The translations under genes and the position numbers were made by a program. A stretch of 64,000 nt of DNA from NCBI RefSeq assembly GCF_014805685.1, contig NC_060906.1, positions 12,257,846-12,321,845 of the forward strand, written 5' to 3'. A model generated the notes under the pieces. That model did no database searches. It was not told the DNA's origin and saw only the letters and a program-made list of their open reading frames with translations. The stretch comes from Silurus meridionalis. Taxonomy: Eukaryota; Chordata; Actinopteri; Siluriformes; Siluridae. This document shows, piece by piece, positions 14,523 through 27,275 of the stretch (the first letter of the stretch is position 1; every line of letters starts with the position of its first letter).

Positions 14523-17377
14523 AGTATATGTTTTAGAATATATCAGAATCTCTATAATTAGTATTTAGTGAAGCCTCCCTTGCAGAAATATCTCTGATCC
14601 TCTGCATTATCTAACATTTCAAACTCCTTTATATTCTTAGGTCTGAACATGTGAAGCACTTTCTGTAATTCAGCTCATTGGTTTACACACAATCTGGAGA
14701 CTGTAATGTCCATTTAAAAACATTTTTACAAAAAATCTTAATCTTATAACAGAGGCAACCAGGATTTAAATCAAAATATTCTGCAAAGTTTATAATGCTA
14801 TCCATCTTCAGTCAAAGACAATTTTAATAATTAATTTGAAGTTCAGGTTACCATTATATTTAAACATATTTATCCAACTGATCTTCATGTATTGTTTAAA
14901 TATGTTGTCACTGCCAATAATTGTAATATTATAATGTTATAATATTATGTAGTTTATTTAGTAAACTTGTGCATTTCACATTTACGTTATTGTCTATTTT
15001 ACTAATTCATTCATCTTAATAAACTAAACTAAAATTAAAAAATAAGCCTTCTTGTCACATCTGCATTTCAGAAAAACAAACAAACAAACAAGAAAATAAT
15101 AGCTTGTTCTCTGAAATGAAACTGTCTTTTTTTAGTAAACAAGATAGGCTAACACCTTTCTTGGTTTCTGGGAATATAGTTAAACCAACAGTTCCTGGTT
15201 TAATACTGAATCTAACTTATATCACAGATATCTTTAGACACCATTAGTCCTCTGACAGGACTCTGTGGAAGATGGATGAGGGAGCTTGGTTAAATATTCA
15301 GTCCTCCCGCTTAGGAAGTCTGTCTCATCTCATGGCTTTATTCAGAAAGTGTGTGAGCCATGAAATGGAGAAAATGGATATGCTGGCCTCAATTAGTGCT
15401 TGTCTGCAGACATCATCTGTGATGACCATATACAGGAACAAGAGGGTCCAAGATCACACATCAGAATATCTAAAACACACACAGATAGAGGAAGAAAACT
15501 GTAAGATAGTACACTGTCACAAACAATGACTGTCTGTCCACATGTGTATTTATCACTATACCAACTGGTATCTCGGTCAAGCAGTGCTTTACTCCAAAAA
15601 AGATTGTCGCTTTTTATTATTATTCTGACTGACTTGCTTTAACTTCATTCATTCACTCAACCTTTAAAATAGCAAACAGACATTCTTTATTCATGCAAAT
15701 CCAAGGGGAGCTCATTACCAAAAATACAGCAATTGCCTTCATCTGCAACTGCCAAATACTACTGCGCTGTGTGTCTCTACTCACAGAACTTGCTGAAGTC
15801 GGTGAGAGAAAAAATACTCATCATATATTCCTAGGAATAAAGGTGGATTCTTTTTTCTTTCCTTTTGTAATTTAAAAGTTCCTTTCCAAACTTATGCTTA
15901 GGCAAATGTATGAATGCATCTGACAGACTAATTGATGTTAAAGGTTAAATGGGTAGCAATGTGCTTTGTACTTATATTCAGCTTTTACAACACATCCATC
16001 AGAATCAGATGAATCCTGAGGATTTATTTAAAGCTGAAATCAAAATTGTACCAAATGAAAAAATGATTGCTTCGGTTTCTTATGAAAGTGAAAAAAATAC
16101 ACGATTATAAAAAAAACATGGACAGGTTAAAAATATATAAGATTATTGTGAAGGTACCACATAGAATCCATGAAGATGGCCTGAGACTGCATTTAATACA
16201 AACCTTTTTACTACGATGGTTACGAATACAAATACAACTAACAGTTTTGCTCTCAAATCTCCAGCATTGAACAGTTTATAATTTCAGGAAAATATATTTA
16301 ATATTAAAACTATGAATGAATACATTTGCTTATTAGCCAACTGGATTTTTAGATTTTATGTATAGAGTGCACACCTATAGATACATTTTTTTTTTATTAT
16401 AATTGCAGTATTTTATTGCAATTCCCGATGCAGTTGGGTTCCGTTTTGATCCTGGTTTCTCTTAAGGTTTTCCTAAATATCGTCTTTAGGAGATCTTTTC
16501 ACCATCTACTCTTTAAATAAATTGAAATTCAATCAAATGTTTAACCTGTGTTTTCTGAGAATTGTCTAATTATATCAGCAGTTATCTTCTCATGACTAAC
16601 TGCTCAGTGGTGAAGTATACAAAAATATAATAAAATATGAATATAATTCCAATATTATATAAAAAATATAATTGAATTATTAATTAACTAAAAAATTGGC
16701 TTTTGACTAATGCATTTAAACTACAATTTTACAGTAAATCTTTAGTGTGCTATGCATTCTGAAATGCATTTCTTTTGACTTTTGTTTTAAAGAGTGGCCA
16801 CTGGAGTTATCTTAGCTAAAACATATTTATGCAAACTTTTGATACTGTTGTTCATAAATATCCCAGGAGAACAGCACTATCTGAAATATTTGACCCAGCC
16901 TGGCTGGCACCTACATCCAGGAAACATTCATAAGGATCACATTTTCCTCGTTCTGATATTTAATTAAATAATACACTAACTATCTGCGTGATTTCATGGA
17001 TGGTACTGCTGCTACATGATTAACTGATTAGCTACCTGAATACATTCAGGGGTATAGGTGTTAAAATTGCTACTGACTGTATTTGCCTTGAGCAAATTCT
17101 CTGGCATGTGTAATATCTTCAGTAGTAAACACTTATAATCTATCCATGGCATCTCTCTGGATAAAGATAGCAAGAGTTTATTTATTTGAATGGAGTGGAA
17201 ATTTGTTTGGCTGCGCTGCTGTTGAGTAAGTCTAAAGTCTGCTCGTTTAAGTATGTTTCATCATAGAGATGTTAAGCATCAGAAGGAAAGAAAGAAAAAT
17301 GGAGTGAGATTGTCTCTCAAAGTGGATCTTTCCAGGTTAGGCTGAGGAAGTGGAGGGTGGAATGGAAATATGCTGTG
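14523..17377. other. Gene-free AT-rich stretch
   Basis: No gene was recognised. A degenerate LINE-like tail lies near 16407-16530 (GGTTTCTCTTAAGGTTTTCC and AAATAAATTGAAATTCAAT). The 85-codon frame at 15272 lacks splice or homology support. Confidence 0.35.
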
Positions 17378-18735
17378 TCTTTGGTATGGTGGATGAAGTA
17401 CATAAACCATGTAGTTGAGTTAAAGTAGAGATACACTCAGTAAAATAGTAGTCCAGTAAAAGTGCTCCCTATAAACTTTCACTTGATTAAAAGTAAAAAA
17501 GTATTTCCCTTTAAATGTACTTAAGTATCCAAAGTCATATGATTATTATTATTTCTTTTTATTATTTCTGTTGCTTAATCAACTCAGTTTATGTGAAAAG
17601 ACTCTGATACTTTTAGCACACCAATATATTAACACTATATATTATATATTACACAATATACACAATATATTAACAGATAGGATTTTCACTCATCATTTCT
17701 TCCTCTAAAGATTTTCTTCTTGCTGTTGAACTGAGGCAGAACTGTATTTTCTTGCTAAGTAGATACCACCAAGCGGCAATCAAAACAAGTTTAAAACCAG
17801 TGCTCAAATTTAGTGAAGTCTTATCCCCCATAAGTTGTCAGGGTGGGTTTGTGGGGGGGGGGTCTTTCTGTCAGATTCAGCTATTTACAATGTAACACAA
17901 AACATTGTGAAAGTGTTTAAGGACCTTTTTGATTAATTAAAACATCAAAAGAATGGCAAAGTATCAGGCGATGTCAGGAAAAGAATACATGTTTTACGTA
18001 ACTTTTCCACCTAGAACAGACCATGGTGGTCTGTCTGGTTTTGTCTGTGCTTGCCTTCCTGTCTTGGTTGCAGTTGATAGCCGATAGCCATCTTTTGAGT
18101 GCAAACTCAAATATGTACTGGATTTTTGCCAAATTCTTTCCACAAATATAGGCTAGAGGTGGGTTATTACTCTCCATTTCATAGCTAGCGTCACATAACA
18201 GCGCCAAACAAGCAGTAAATGATATCACACATATGGCGGTTTTTAGATGTGGGGGTGTTTGCATTTTAAAGAGACATGACAACTATTTAAATAAAAATGC
18301 TTATGTCGCATGAATGATTGCAAATAATTCATGAAATGTACCATATCCTAACTGCTTGAATTTAATCAGATGTGTAATTCATATATTTTATATAAAATAA
18401 TCTTAGGGACCCCCTAAGTCTATTTTTTACTTTTCATGGGGGGTCCCCTAATGCCTTATGGGGGTCCCGGATCCCCCCAGCTCCCCCTCAATTTGAGCAC
18501 TGTATAAAACATTGGTGACTTGCTGTGTGTTTGACCGCTAAAGTTATTACTCACTCATTAAGAAAAAGGAATGACTTATTTAGCAAAATGTAGTAAAAAA
18601 GTACGATATTTGACTTTGAAATGTAATGAATTTAAGTTAAAGTGTCCCAAAATGAAAATACTTCAGTAATATACAGATACATGAAGAATCAACTTAAGTA
18701 CAATAACGAATTACATTTACTTCATTACTGTCTAC
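17378..18735. mobile_element. Non-autonomous hAT-like element (copy 2), interrupted
   Basis: The ends GGTGGATGAAGTACATAAAC and, inverted, ACTTCATTACTGTCTACCAC enclose AGTAAAAGTGCTCCC and AAGTATCCAAAGT blocks. The inner flanks match copy 1 (7417-8125) in inverted order on both sides of the insertion at 17798-18502. Confidence 0.65.
17798..18502. mobile_element. 705-bp nested DNA element with 8-bp target-site duplication
   Basis: Inverted ends CAGTGCTCAAATT (left) and AATTTGAGCACTG (right) are flanked by tttaaaac and tataaaac, a near-perfect 8-bp duplication as expected for hAT insertion. A 102-codon minus-strand frame inside is not recognised as transposase. Confidence 0.7.
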
Positions 18736-18740
18736 CACTG

Positions 18741-18773
18741 CTTTATATGCATCAGAGCATGATGCATATAAAG
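18741..18773. repeat. Perfect 14-bp hairpin
   Basis: CTTTATATGCATCA and its exact inverse flank a 5-nt loop GAGCA, just outside the hAT-like copy 2. Confidence 0.88.
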
Positions 18774-19247
18774 TGGCAAAACCCCAACGTAGTAAATATC
18801 CGTAAAACAGATTTGCAGTATAGTATTCACTGATATTTGTGGCAGTAGCACTCACCAGGGCTGAGATTTGCTTCCGAGGTTTAGCCAAGTTGGCACTAGT
18901 AATGGGTGTGAAGAAATTCTTTCCTATTGCATAAGAGTTGCAGTGCCCACTTGCATCCTCTTCATTATAAGTCTTTCCAGGCACTAGGTATTTACTGTGG
19001 CATTTTAGCACTGTGGTTATGTATCTGCTGATCACTTGTAAGTGGGGTTTTAACAGATTGGAACAAATTCAGCGCACGCTCAGGGTCATGTATGAGAAGT
19101 ACTTCAGTATGTACACCACGCATTGATATTCATGCTTCTTCATCACACTCATATCGCAGAAGTGGAAGACGCAATACCCAACCCCATGTGCTTGGGCGGT
19201 AGAAGAGTCAGTGAACAAATAAGACAAAAAACAAATATAAGGAATAA

Positions 19248-19310
<63 letters not shown>

Positions 19311-21339
19311 TTGGGCGAGATTAAAATTCATACACTATAATCAGAACATTAAATTTAACCATGTCAAGCATACCCACATACTGTCACCTTTCGTACACAA
19401 ATTCTTACACCCCTAACCCAACCCACTATCACTCTCCCTACAAACCAACACCCCCCCCCCCACCACCCCCCCTCAACTTACATATCTACTAATGGTAGCA
19501 ATGAGTTACAGTGCCCTCAAAAAAAATTTAATTCATATATAAAGCCATTTCACTATAACACAATTATCTATTCTTTATAAACTATTACTTTTTATATATT
19601 TGCTCTCTTTCTTTTATGCACTAGGCCAAACGTACTGAGCCATCCGAGCCTAGTTTAGGTGTAATGAGGTCACATTCTGCACAGAAAATGAATTATTGAG
19701 TGTTAGTATAAGACGAGTGTACAAGCCTAAAAATCACAATGCATGAAGCAATCTGCAAAGTGCTCTTGTCCCCATTATACACAGAGCCTACATTTCAGAA
19801 TTAATCACAAAATATTGCAAAATCAACAAAAACAAAATGATGCAGAAATAGAAACCTAACATTTGAATTACCTATTCTGTTTAATGCAGTAAAACGTGTT
19901 TCTTGAAACCAGTGTTATGATGCATTTCCATTTTGAAATTGTTCTCATGCTGTTCTCACTGCTCTCTCATGCATTACTTTTTACCTCTGTACGTACACAG
20001 AGAAAACAACTTCAGGTGATTATCATTCCTTTATTTATATAAGGAGTTTATATGAGTTATATGAAAATATGAAACACATTGATACATAAATTCAATGCAA
20101 AGTTCAAAGACTTTCTCCATCTTGCTTAAAGAGAATTTAAGAAGAAAACTCTTATGCACGTAAGGAAAGTTCATGCAGGCAATGAATTGAAATACATCCC
20201 TTGTAAGTTTAGTGAAAGAGACAGAAAACAAAAGCAGAACTAAGTAGAAATTGGAAGTGTGCAACTGTGCAATTTGCCTTTAGAAATGGGGTTAAATTTG
20301 CCTGTGAGTTTTGTCTGTTTTAACCTCATATACCTCAAAAATAGTAATAATAATATAATAATAAAATAAGACAATATCGACATTGTGGAACTCGGTTGGT
20401 TGTTGGTTGGTTGTGATTCTTGTACAGCCATTATTGTATTCACATTTATGGTTTAATTCTTTATACTATAAAATATCCTACTTTACATTCATTTTATTTT
20501 GATTTATTTTTTACTTTGGAACACTAAATCAATTGTCTGATCAAAGGCTAGTTCTATTAATCCTTTGTAAATGTCTGCATAGTACATTTTAAAGGATTGT
20601 AATGAAATTGGACACATATGATAAACCCTGTAATCTCTATTGCATTTTTAAATCTCTCTGTGCAACGTTTCACTCAGCAATCAAACCCAGTATGAACACC
20701 ATTCACTAAAATGGAAATAATATTGACAATGAAATGTGGCAAAACACGGCTTAGGATAAACAGCCCATACACACAACTTCATTTGTTACTAACACTGTCA
20801 TGCTGTTTGGACAGGGAGAGAATAGAGCTCAGGTCCTTCAGATGGGTCTGTGATAATGAGCACATTTGCATTCGGTCTCAGCCGGCTTGCAGATGAGCCG
20901 AGGGACGGCTGATTAGGTCCTGCCCCTGGTTACCAAGGCAATTATCATTGTTATGGAGCAGGCAAGCCAGAAGAGGGATTTCCAAACGCAGCCTTGTACA
21001 GCCTGTGTGAGTCCAGGCTGGAGGAGCACAGGCGATCTGGGACATATATTATGCTCCAAGATCATCATAACAGGGGAAGCTGGGACCCTGCTTTCTGTTG
21101 CAGTGAGAAAATAAGTCATTTTGGGGCAGTTTTAGTAATACCAGTATTTATTCTACAATACTAACACCCTAATTCTGGTGGAGCCTACAGTAGACAGGAA
21201 AATGTGTATGTTATGTGTAACTATTAAACAAGCTGCAGACAAAACTGTTTAAAGCGTAAAGATATAACTAATAATAACCATAAATAACCACATACAGTCA
21301 TATGAAAATTAAAAATACATTACTTATCAGGTCTTAGAA
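18774..21339. other. Gene-free stretch
   Basis: A (GA)n lies at 19252-19307, and a C-rich patch at 19450-19475. The less AT-rich interval 20780-21110 may be a conserved non-coding element; it contains GGTTACCAAGGCAAT, close to an RFX X-box. No coding exon was identified. Confidence 0.35.
19252..19307. repeat. (GA)n microsatellite
   Basis: About 56 bp of GA repeat. Confidence 0.95.
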
Positions 21340-22740
21340 TTAGGACAACTATACAACTATACAACTTTTGGACAACCTTTGTCATTATTTATTGTTATAC
21401 AGATCAATTCAAAATTGATAAAATATATATATATTAAGTACAGCATATTATTTAATAGCTTGTAGAACCACATTTAGCAGCATTGTCATTTATCAATCAC
21501 TCATTGGCACACACTTCTTTACACTGTTGCTTTAGTTCATTCAGGTTTGTGGGCATTATTTTTATGTATTTATTTTTATAATATATTTGAATATATTATA
21601 TAGAGGAGTTAACTACCAAATCAATGCCTGCATGATGTGCAGGTCCAGTGGCTGCAAAACAAGCCTAAACCTTCACCACTCCACCACCGAGCATGAAGAT
21701 TGGTATAAGAAATTCATTAAGTGAATTATGTTGTGAAGTGCATTGTTTATAGGACTGCGATGATGTATGGTTTAGAGACTATGGCATTGAGTAAAAGACA
21801 GGAGGTGGAGCTGGAGGTAGCAGAGCTGAAAATGTTGAGATTTTCATTGGGAGTGATGAAGATGGACAGGATTAGAAACAAGTTTATTGTAAGGACAGCA
21901 CATGTAGGACGTTTTGGAGACAAGGTGAGGAAGGCGAGATTGAGCTGGTTTGGACGTGCAGAGGAGAGGAAAGGTTTATGGATGTGGTGAAGTAAGACAT
22001 GCAGGTAGTTGGTTTGAAAGAGGACAGGGGGGTATGGAGACAAATGATCCGCTGTGGCAACCCCTAATGGGAAAAGCCGAAAGAAGAAGAAGAAGAAGAA
22101 GAAGAAGAAGAATGTAGTGCTGTCTACTGGACATTGTTCCAGAAATTTTTTTCAGATGCAACTTTGTAAACCTAAGTTGTGCTCTTGTCATAGTGAAGAG
22201 TTTTTCTACTGGCAACCCTTCCAAACAAACCAGTTCAGTAATTGTTCAGTTTTTTTTGAACAATTGTACAGTCATGAAATTGAACATTTAACATGCTAAC
22301 TGAGGCCTATAGAGTCTGCAATGTAACTCTTGGGTTTTTGTAATTTCTTTGAACATTGCATAGTCTGACCTTGGACGTCCACTCTATTCAGCTGCCTTAA
22401 ATGTTTTCCACTTGTGAATAATCTTCCTCACTTTAAAATGATGGACATTAAATTGTTTGAAACTGGCCTTACAACCCTTTCCAGATTGATGGGCAGCAAC
22501 AATTGTTTTTCTAAGATTGCTGATGTCTTTCATCCTTGTTGTGTTAACACACACCTGAATGTTCCAGACCAGCAAACTGCTAAACCTGGGCTTTTATAGA
22601 GGTGGTCACAGTTGCTGATGAATGAAGTTGTTGACACTTAATGAAGAGTATTTGAATAGTAGCACCTGGCTGCTACTTATGCTCTTTAATCCTATGGAGA
22701 CAGTAAAAGTGTGTACATTTTTTTTAAATATGGCTTTTCC
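21340..22740 (-). mobile_element. Decayed Tc1-like element, split by a LINE fragment
   Basis: The left part to about 21715 has CAGTGGCTGCAAAACAAGCC and CCACTCCACCACCG. The right part from about 22113 has TGGACATTGTTCCAGAAAT. On the minus strand 22384-22575 encodes AAHQSGKGCKASFKQFNVHH and RKIIHKWKTFKA, the helix-turn-helix end of a Tc1 transposase. Intervening sequence 21721-22111 is an RTE-like fragment. Confidence 0.8.
21721..22111 (+). mobile_element. 5'-truncated RTE-like LINE 3' end with (AAG)n tail
   Basis: The frame encodes YRTAMMYGLETMALSKRQE, EVAELKMLRFSLGV and RLSWFGRAEE, resembling the C-terminal part of RTE-type reverse transcriptases (YGLETWAL, MLRWMCGV, LKWYGHV). It ends with GGCAACCCCTAATGGGAAAA and a GAA repeat tail at 22078-22111. 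Confidence 0.82.
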
Positions 22741-22854
22741 ATTTTTGCTTTCCTTTTGTTAAAAAATATTAATATTATTTAGTAATATGTCATGTGTTAT
22801 TAATGCTAATGCTGTAAATGTTTAGAAAGATTTCAGTTTGGTGTTCATTAAAGA

Positions 22855-22920
22855 ATAATAATAATAATTATAAAAATAATAAGAATAATAGGAATAATAA
22901 TAATAATTATTATTATAAAA
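22855..22920. repeat. (AAT)n-rich tract
   Basis: Imperfect AAT/ATT repeats with a self-complementary centre. Confidence 0.85.
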
Positions 22921-22924
22921 ATTA

Positions 22925-23170
22925 TGCACAGCTCTTTTAAAGTCAGGGTAATTCAGGTTGAGGTCAGGACTTGGACCATTGTAACACCTTGATTCTGTTC
23001 TTTTTAGCTATCCTGTTGTAGATTTAATGTGTGCTTGAGTTCACTGCCTGCTGCATTACCCAATTTCAGCCAAGCTTCAGCCATTGGACAGATTTAATCA
23101 CATATGACTCTAAAATATTTGTATTGGTCCAGTGGCTGCAAAACAAGCCTAAACATTCACCACTCCACCA
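22925..23170 (-). mobile_element. Tc1-like fragment, same family as 21340-22740
   Basis: AGTCAGGGTAATTCAGGTT, then CCTTGATTCTGTTCTTTTTA, ATTTCAGCCAAGCTTCAGCC and CAGTGGCTGCAAAACAAGCC follow the order of the family's internal sequence. Confidence 0.72.
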
Positions 23171-25530
23171 TTGCTATTGCTATTGTTTCCTTGTTAAAAC
23201 TCAACCATAAACGGCTTCTGCCTCCGTTTCTCCCAGCCTAACATTAATTATTTAACAGAATGCATATGCAAATGAAAAATGAATTTTCAAGGTTGAATGT
23301 AACTACAGAAAACTAGGATAGGAAACTATAAAATGTTCTAAAATTCGTCTACTTCTCAGCACTTGGTGATGTGAAATGATTATGTTATCGGACTTTTATG
23401 CCTCAATAGGTTTAAATGAATCCATGATGCTCCCATTTAACAATTGGGATGAGGTTCTGGTATTGGGATTAGGGGGAAACGCTGCAATTCACAATGTTTT
23501 TCACTGTTTACAATGTTCAAAATAAAATAATAAAAAATAAACTGTTGGTCCACATTGTTTCTGGGACAATGTCCTAGTTCTAAATAGACAGTTGAGACAA
23601 ATGTATAACTTATTTGGTAATTATGATCAATGGTATGTTCGGACTATTGCTTATTTATAGATTTTTTCAGGTCATAATAAATATGCTTTTTTTTTCTTTT
23701 CAAGGGTGAAATAAAGTGAGCATTTTTTTCCAGATCGGAAGCTCTTTTGTGCATTCATCCATATGCAGTGGATATCATATTCCTGCTATAGTGAATGTCA
23801 TAAACTGAAGTGAGTCTTCTTTTATCTGCAAAATTGTTACTACAACCGTTGTGAATCAGTCCCGTCTTTAATCCCTCTTCACCGACACTCAGCTGTCGCT
23901 ACATGCTGTACTGCCAAAGAAGAGGGGGGCATTGTGTGCAGATACAGTCATTAATCTATGCAAAATCATGGCAGCATAGCCTAACTGCTTATGTAAGCTG
24001 TTTTTTTTACTGACTAATAGACAACTGTGAATGTATCCTATTCCTACTCATGGGAGCTGACTATATTGACAGCTCTAGGAATGATTAAATCAGATTTTTA
24101 AAGTCATCTTGTGACTAGAGAGAGTATAATACTTATTGTAAAAGTTTATTACTTTCCCTTCTTAAATGAGCACACTCAGTATTCCTGGATTTCAGCTCTC
24201 TGTGCTTATGATAGTAGCAGTCGTTAAATTATAACAGGATGAGCCATCATCGTGAATGTGAATGAGCAGATGATGCTGCCAAAGAAGGTGTGATGATGGC
24301 AAGCTGAGGGGCTGAAGAAGAACAGGCTTCAGCTCGATGTGGAACTGTCATACAGATGAACAAATTTTTTAGTACAAGAATTCTAAATTAATTGTTTTGT
24401 AAGAAGGTCTATACCAGGGCAACTGATCATGGGCAAATAATGTAATGATGTTTAATAGCATCTCTTGTTTCAGGTGATTCTTTAAGATTTAGATTTCACC
24501 AGTTATCATAAGCCATTTGTTGCTTTTTAGTATAATAGTAAAAAGTAGAATGAAAACATCTTTTATCTTAAAAGAGATAGAGAGAGAGGTAGAAAGAGTG
24601 AGCGAAAACGAGGTGTCGTGACTGTAATAGCCAGCAAGGCTCTCTCATATTTCTTTGTTTTGCAGGGATCTCCCTCAGCTTTTTCCTGTTGCCCTGCCTG
24701 AGCTGAATCATTGATTACTTCTGGGATCATCTATTGAAACTAAACCCTAATGTGAACTTCTACATATTGATAGTGATTCCTAATCTCAGCCAGATATTCA
24801 GAACTATTCAGTTACATAAATACATTTTGTATTATCAGCATTGTCCTTCTTACAGTCATTTATCAACATCCAGGTGGTAATATACATAAATTAATTTCAA
24901 TTTAAATAAAGATTGGGTCCTATTGCAAATAGACTGTGAACTTATTCAAACTAGCTCTAAAAAAATAAAGATCTACATTGCCCTCTGTTGACAAAAAGTC
25001 ATAAATACAGCACAATAACTGATGACTTTAAGTACACTATTCCCAAAGTGTTTTTGCTGCATAATACTGTACACATAAATAAATAAATGAATAAATAAAT
25101 AAATAACATGGGTTGAGTAAATATAAAAATGTGACTATAAAGTAAGATATACAAAGAAAAAAAAATTTTTTTTTGATGCATAACTATTTGGTTCCAAAAA
25201 TATGTTCTTATTAAAAAGCCAGCCTAATTTGCTATGTCATTTATTTTATTCCCTAACATTTCTTAATCTGCCATGCTTCCCCAAAGTTCATAGCAGACAT
25301 GTTGTATACTTAACCAATCAAACACTTCTGCAGCTCAAGTTATTGGAAATTTCTGTAAATTTATTAAAAAATCAATGTAAGCCCTAACTCAGTACATTGT
25401 AGACTAACCTAGGTCCCTACACAGTTGTTCTTTCGCTTTTTCTTTTATTCTTTGGGTCATTTTTGTGTTGAAATGTGAACAAAGTCTGAGTGTGCAGAAT
25501 CTAGGTCATGTGCAGTCTGGAGGGTTTTCT
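23171..25530. other. Gene-free stretch
   Basis: No recognised gene or transposon. Short AAAT repeats lie at 25075-25106. Confidence 0.35.
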
Positions 25531-25540
25531 TCAGGGACCT

Positions 25541-25725
25541 TTTAAAATTTTCATCTCTTCCTCAACTCTGAACCTTTTTATTTCGTCAAGCATATTATTC
25601 ATCACAATAAGGTTGGTATTATCCAGGTTGATGAGCAGAATCTGGTTTTCAACCAATGTAATGCTGTTCAGCACAATTTTGGAATTTAGTTTTTGTCCCA
25701 GTGGACCAGAGAATATTTTTCCTCA
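25541..25725 (-). other. Unassigned minus-strand frame of 61 codons
   Basis: The minus strand is open with a protein-like composition (QKLNSKIVLNSITLVENQ, then NNMLDEIKRFRVEEEMK), bounded by stops. It lies next to the DIRS-like fragment and may be a transposon coiled-coil piece. Not recognised. Confidence 0.25.
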
Positions 25726-25869
25726 TGCGTTCACTTTAGCCACTCAACCATTAAGGTTTAATTGCTTATGTTTTTCTGTCTTCCAGAAGGTTCTGCCATG
25801 TCTGTGGAAGTTATCAGGGATCTCATTCGATTCCTTAATGAATGCCATTGAAGCCTGGTTACAGCACTA

Positions 25870-26320
25870 GGAAGAGACCTTGTGTGTCTGAACTTCTGTA
25901 ATATCACGCAGTCCACTGTGGTCCAATGAGGTGGGAGGGAGTGCTTCAAAGCCAGAAGCACGGCTGGCATTTCTAGGCAATTGATGTGCCACCATAAATG
26001 GGGACTCCCAATAGACCTTGCGCCTGACCGCTCATGACCGCTCCCAATCCTGTGAGGAACGCATATGTCGTTATCACTGTGCGACGACCGGGAAGTCCAA
26101 ACACAAGGCCTTAGTGTAGATCTCCCCACGCATCTAGGGCATGTAGGCATCGCCGTGTAACCTTGATCGTGCGGAGGGGATTGCCCCCCTAAAAGAACCC
26201 CTGGGCCCTGAGCCAACACTGAAGCGGTCTCATGTTCAGGAGGCCAAGTGGAATGACATTGGACACTACTGCCATGAACCCGAGCAGTCCAGATTAGAGT
26301 TCAACCTATTTATGGAAAGC
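25870..26320 (-). mobile_element. DIRS-like retrotransposon fragment (RNase H region)
   Basis: The minus-strand frame contains SPHLWWHINCLEMPAVLLAL followed by KHSLP, which resembles the HINCLEM-type RNase H start of fish DIRS-like (possibly Ty3-like) elements. The GC content is higher than its surroundings and both sides are cut off. Confidence 0.65.
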
Positions 26321-27123
26321 ATTTAAATATATTTTTTCGAAAACAAAACAAAACAAACAGCTTCTACGTACATACTTAGATAGCAGACATATGATTATGC
26401 TGCCCTATTTGTGCTCACTTACTTATGTACACAGAAAAAAAGTCCTATTCATGTTCCAATATACTGCAATAAGCTGCACATAGATGAGTTCAACAGTTTG
26501 TTCCTCATAGCACTATAATGGTGTTTTGGCTGTCAGTTAAAAATCATTCATGGCCCCAAAAAAATCATGCTTTGGTTGAAAATTGAAAAGATATTTTGGT
26601 TATTTAGAAAAGCAAAGTGGTAAGGCCTTCATATAAATTAGATATGTTCTAAGACAAGCACATCTTCTACTGCTGAAAACTAGCATATTTAAGCAGTACA
26701 AGCATGAGATACTGAAGATATTTTTTTATCTGATAAAACAATTAACAAAATAATTAATTAAATAATTAACTAATTAATTCATGAGACAATTAACAAAATA
26801 AATCACAATAAATGTATAAATTATTAGTAAGTACATTAATTACAATTTAATTAAAATTTCATATACATTTACTGTAGTAAAAAAAAATGTAATGTCTTTT
26901 ACCCACTAGGAGTCTTACTACTATTAGCAATGTTCAGTGCCTTGCATCAGATCCACCCTCTTTACTATACTTTATAATGTTATACTTCATAACATTGACC
27001 AGTTTTATTTTGAAAATTTTCTCTTGTATGTGGGGGCGGGGGTTGTTTAGCTCATAAGAATTATTGATTTAAATATTTAACATTTAATTTACATGAAATT
27101 GATTAAATAACCTTATAATCAGG
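26321..27123. other. Gene-free AT-rich stretch
   Basis: Nothing recognised beyond AAAAC and ATTAA runs. Confidence 0.35.
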
Positions 27124-27275
27124 ATCCTTTCTCTCTGCTCCCTGTAAATGTCCGCAATGGTCGGCTTAGATATCTTGTTCACCACAGAACAGTCAGGACA
27201 TCCTTTCTCTCTGCTCCCTGTAGATGTCCTCAATGCTCTGCTTAGATATTTTGTTCACCACAGAGCAGTCAGGAC
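27124..27275 (-). repeat. 76-bp tandem duplication with coding-like minus strand
   Basis: Units 27124-27199 and 27200-27275 are about 90% identical by eye. Each reads on the minus strand as CPDCSVVNKISK, two or three variable residues, then DIYREQRER. The 76-bp unit is not a multiple of three, so the copies are out of frame with each other. Confidence 0.75.

Noticed and set aside
17974..18282. 102-codon minus-strand frame
   Set aside because: It lies wholly inside a 705-bp nested transposon and matches no transposase motif I can recognise.
22239..22266. Inverted repeat AATTGTTCA / TGAACAATT
   Set aside because: It lies inside a Tc1 relic where related copies lack it; probably produced by point changes and chance.
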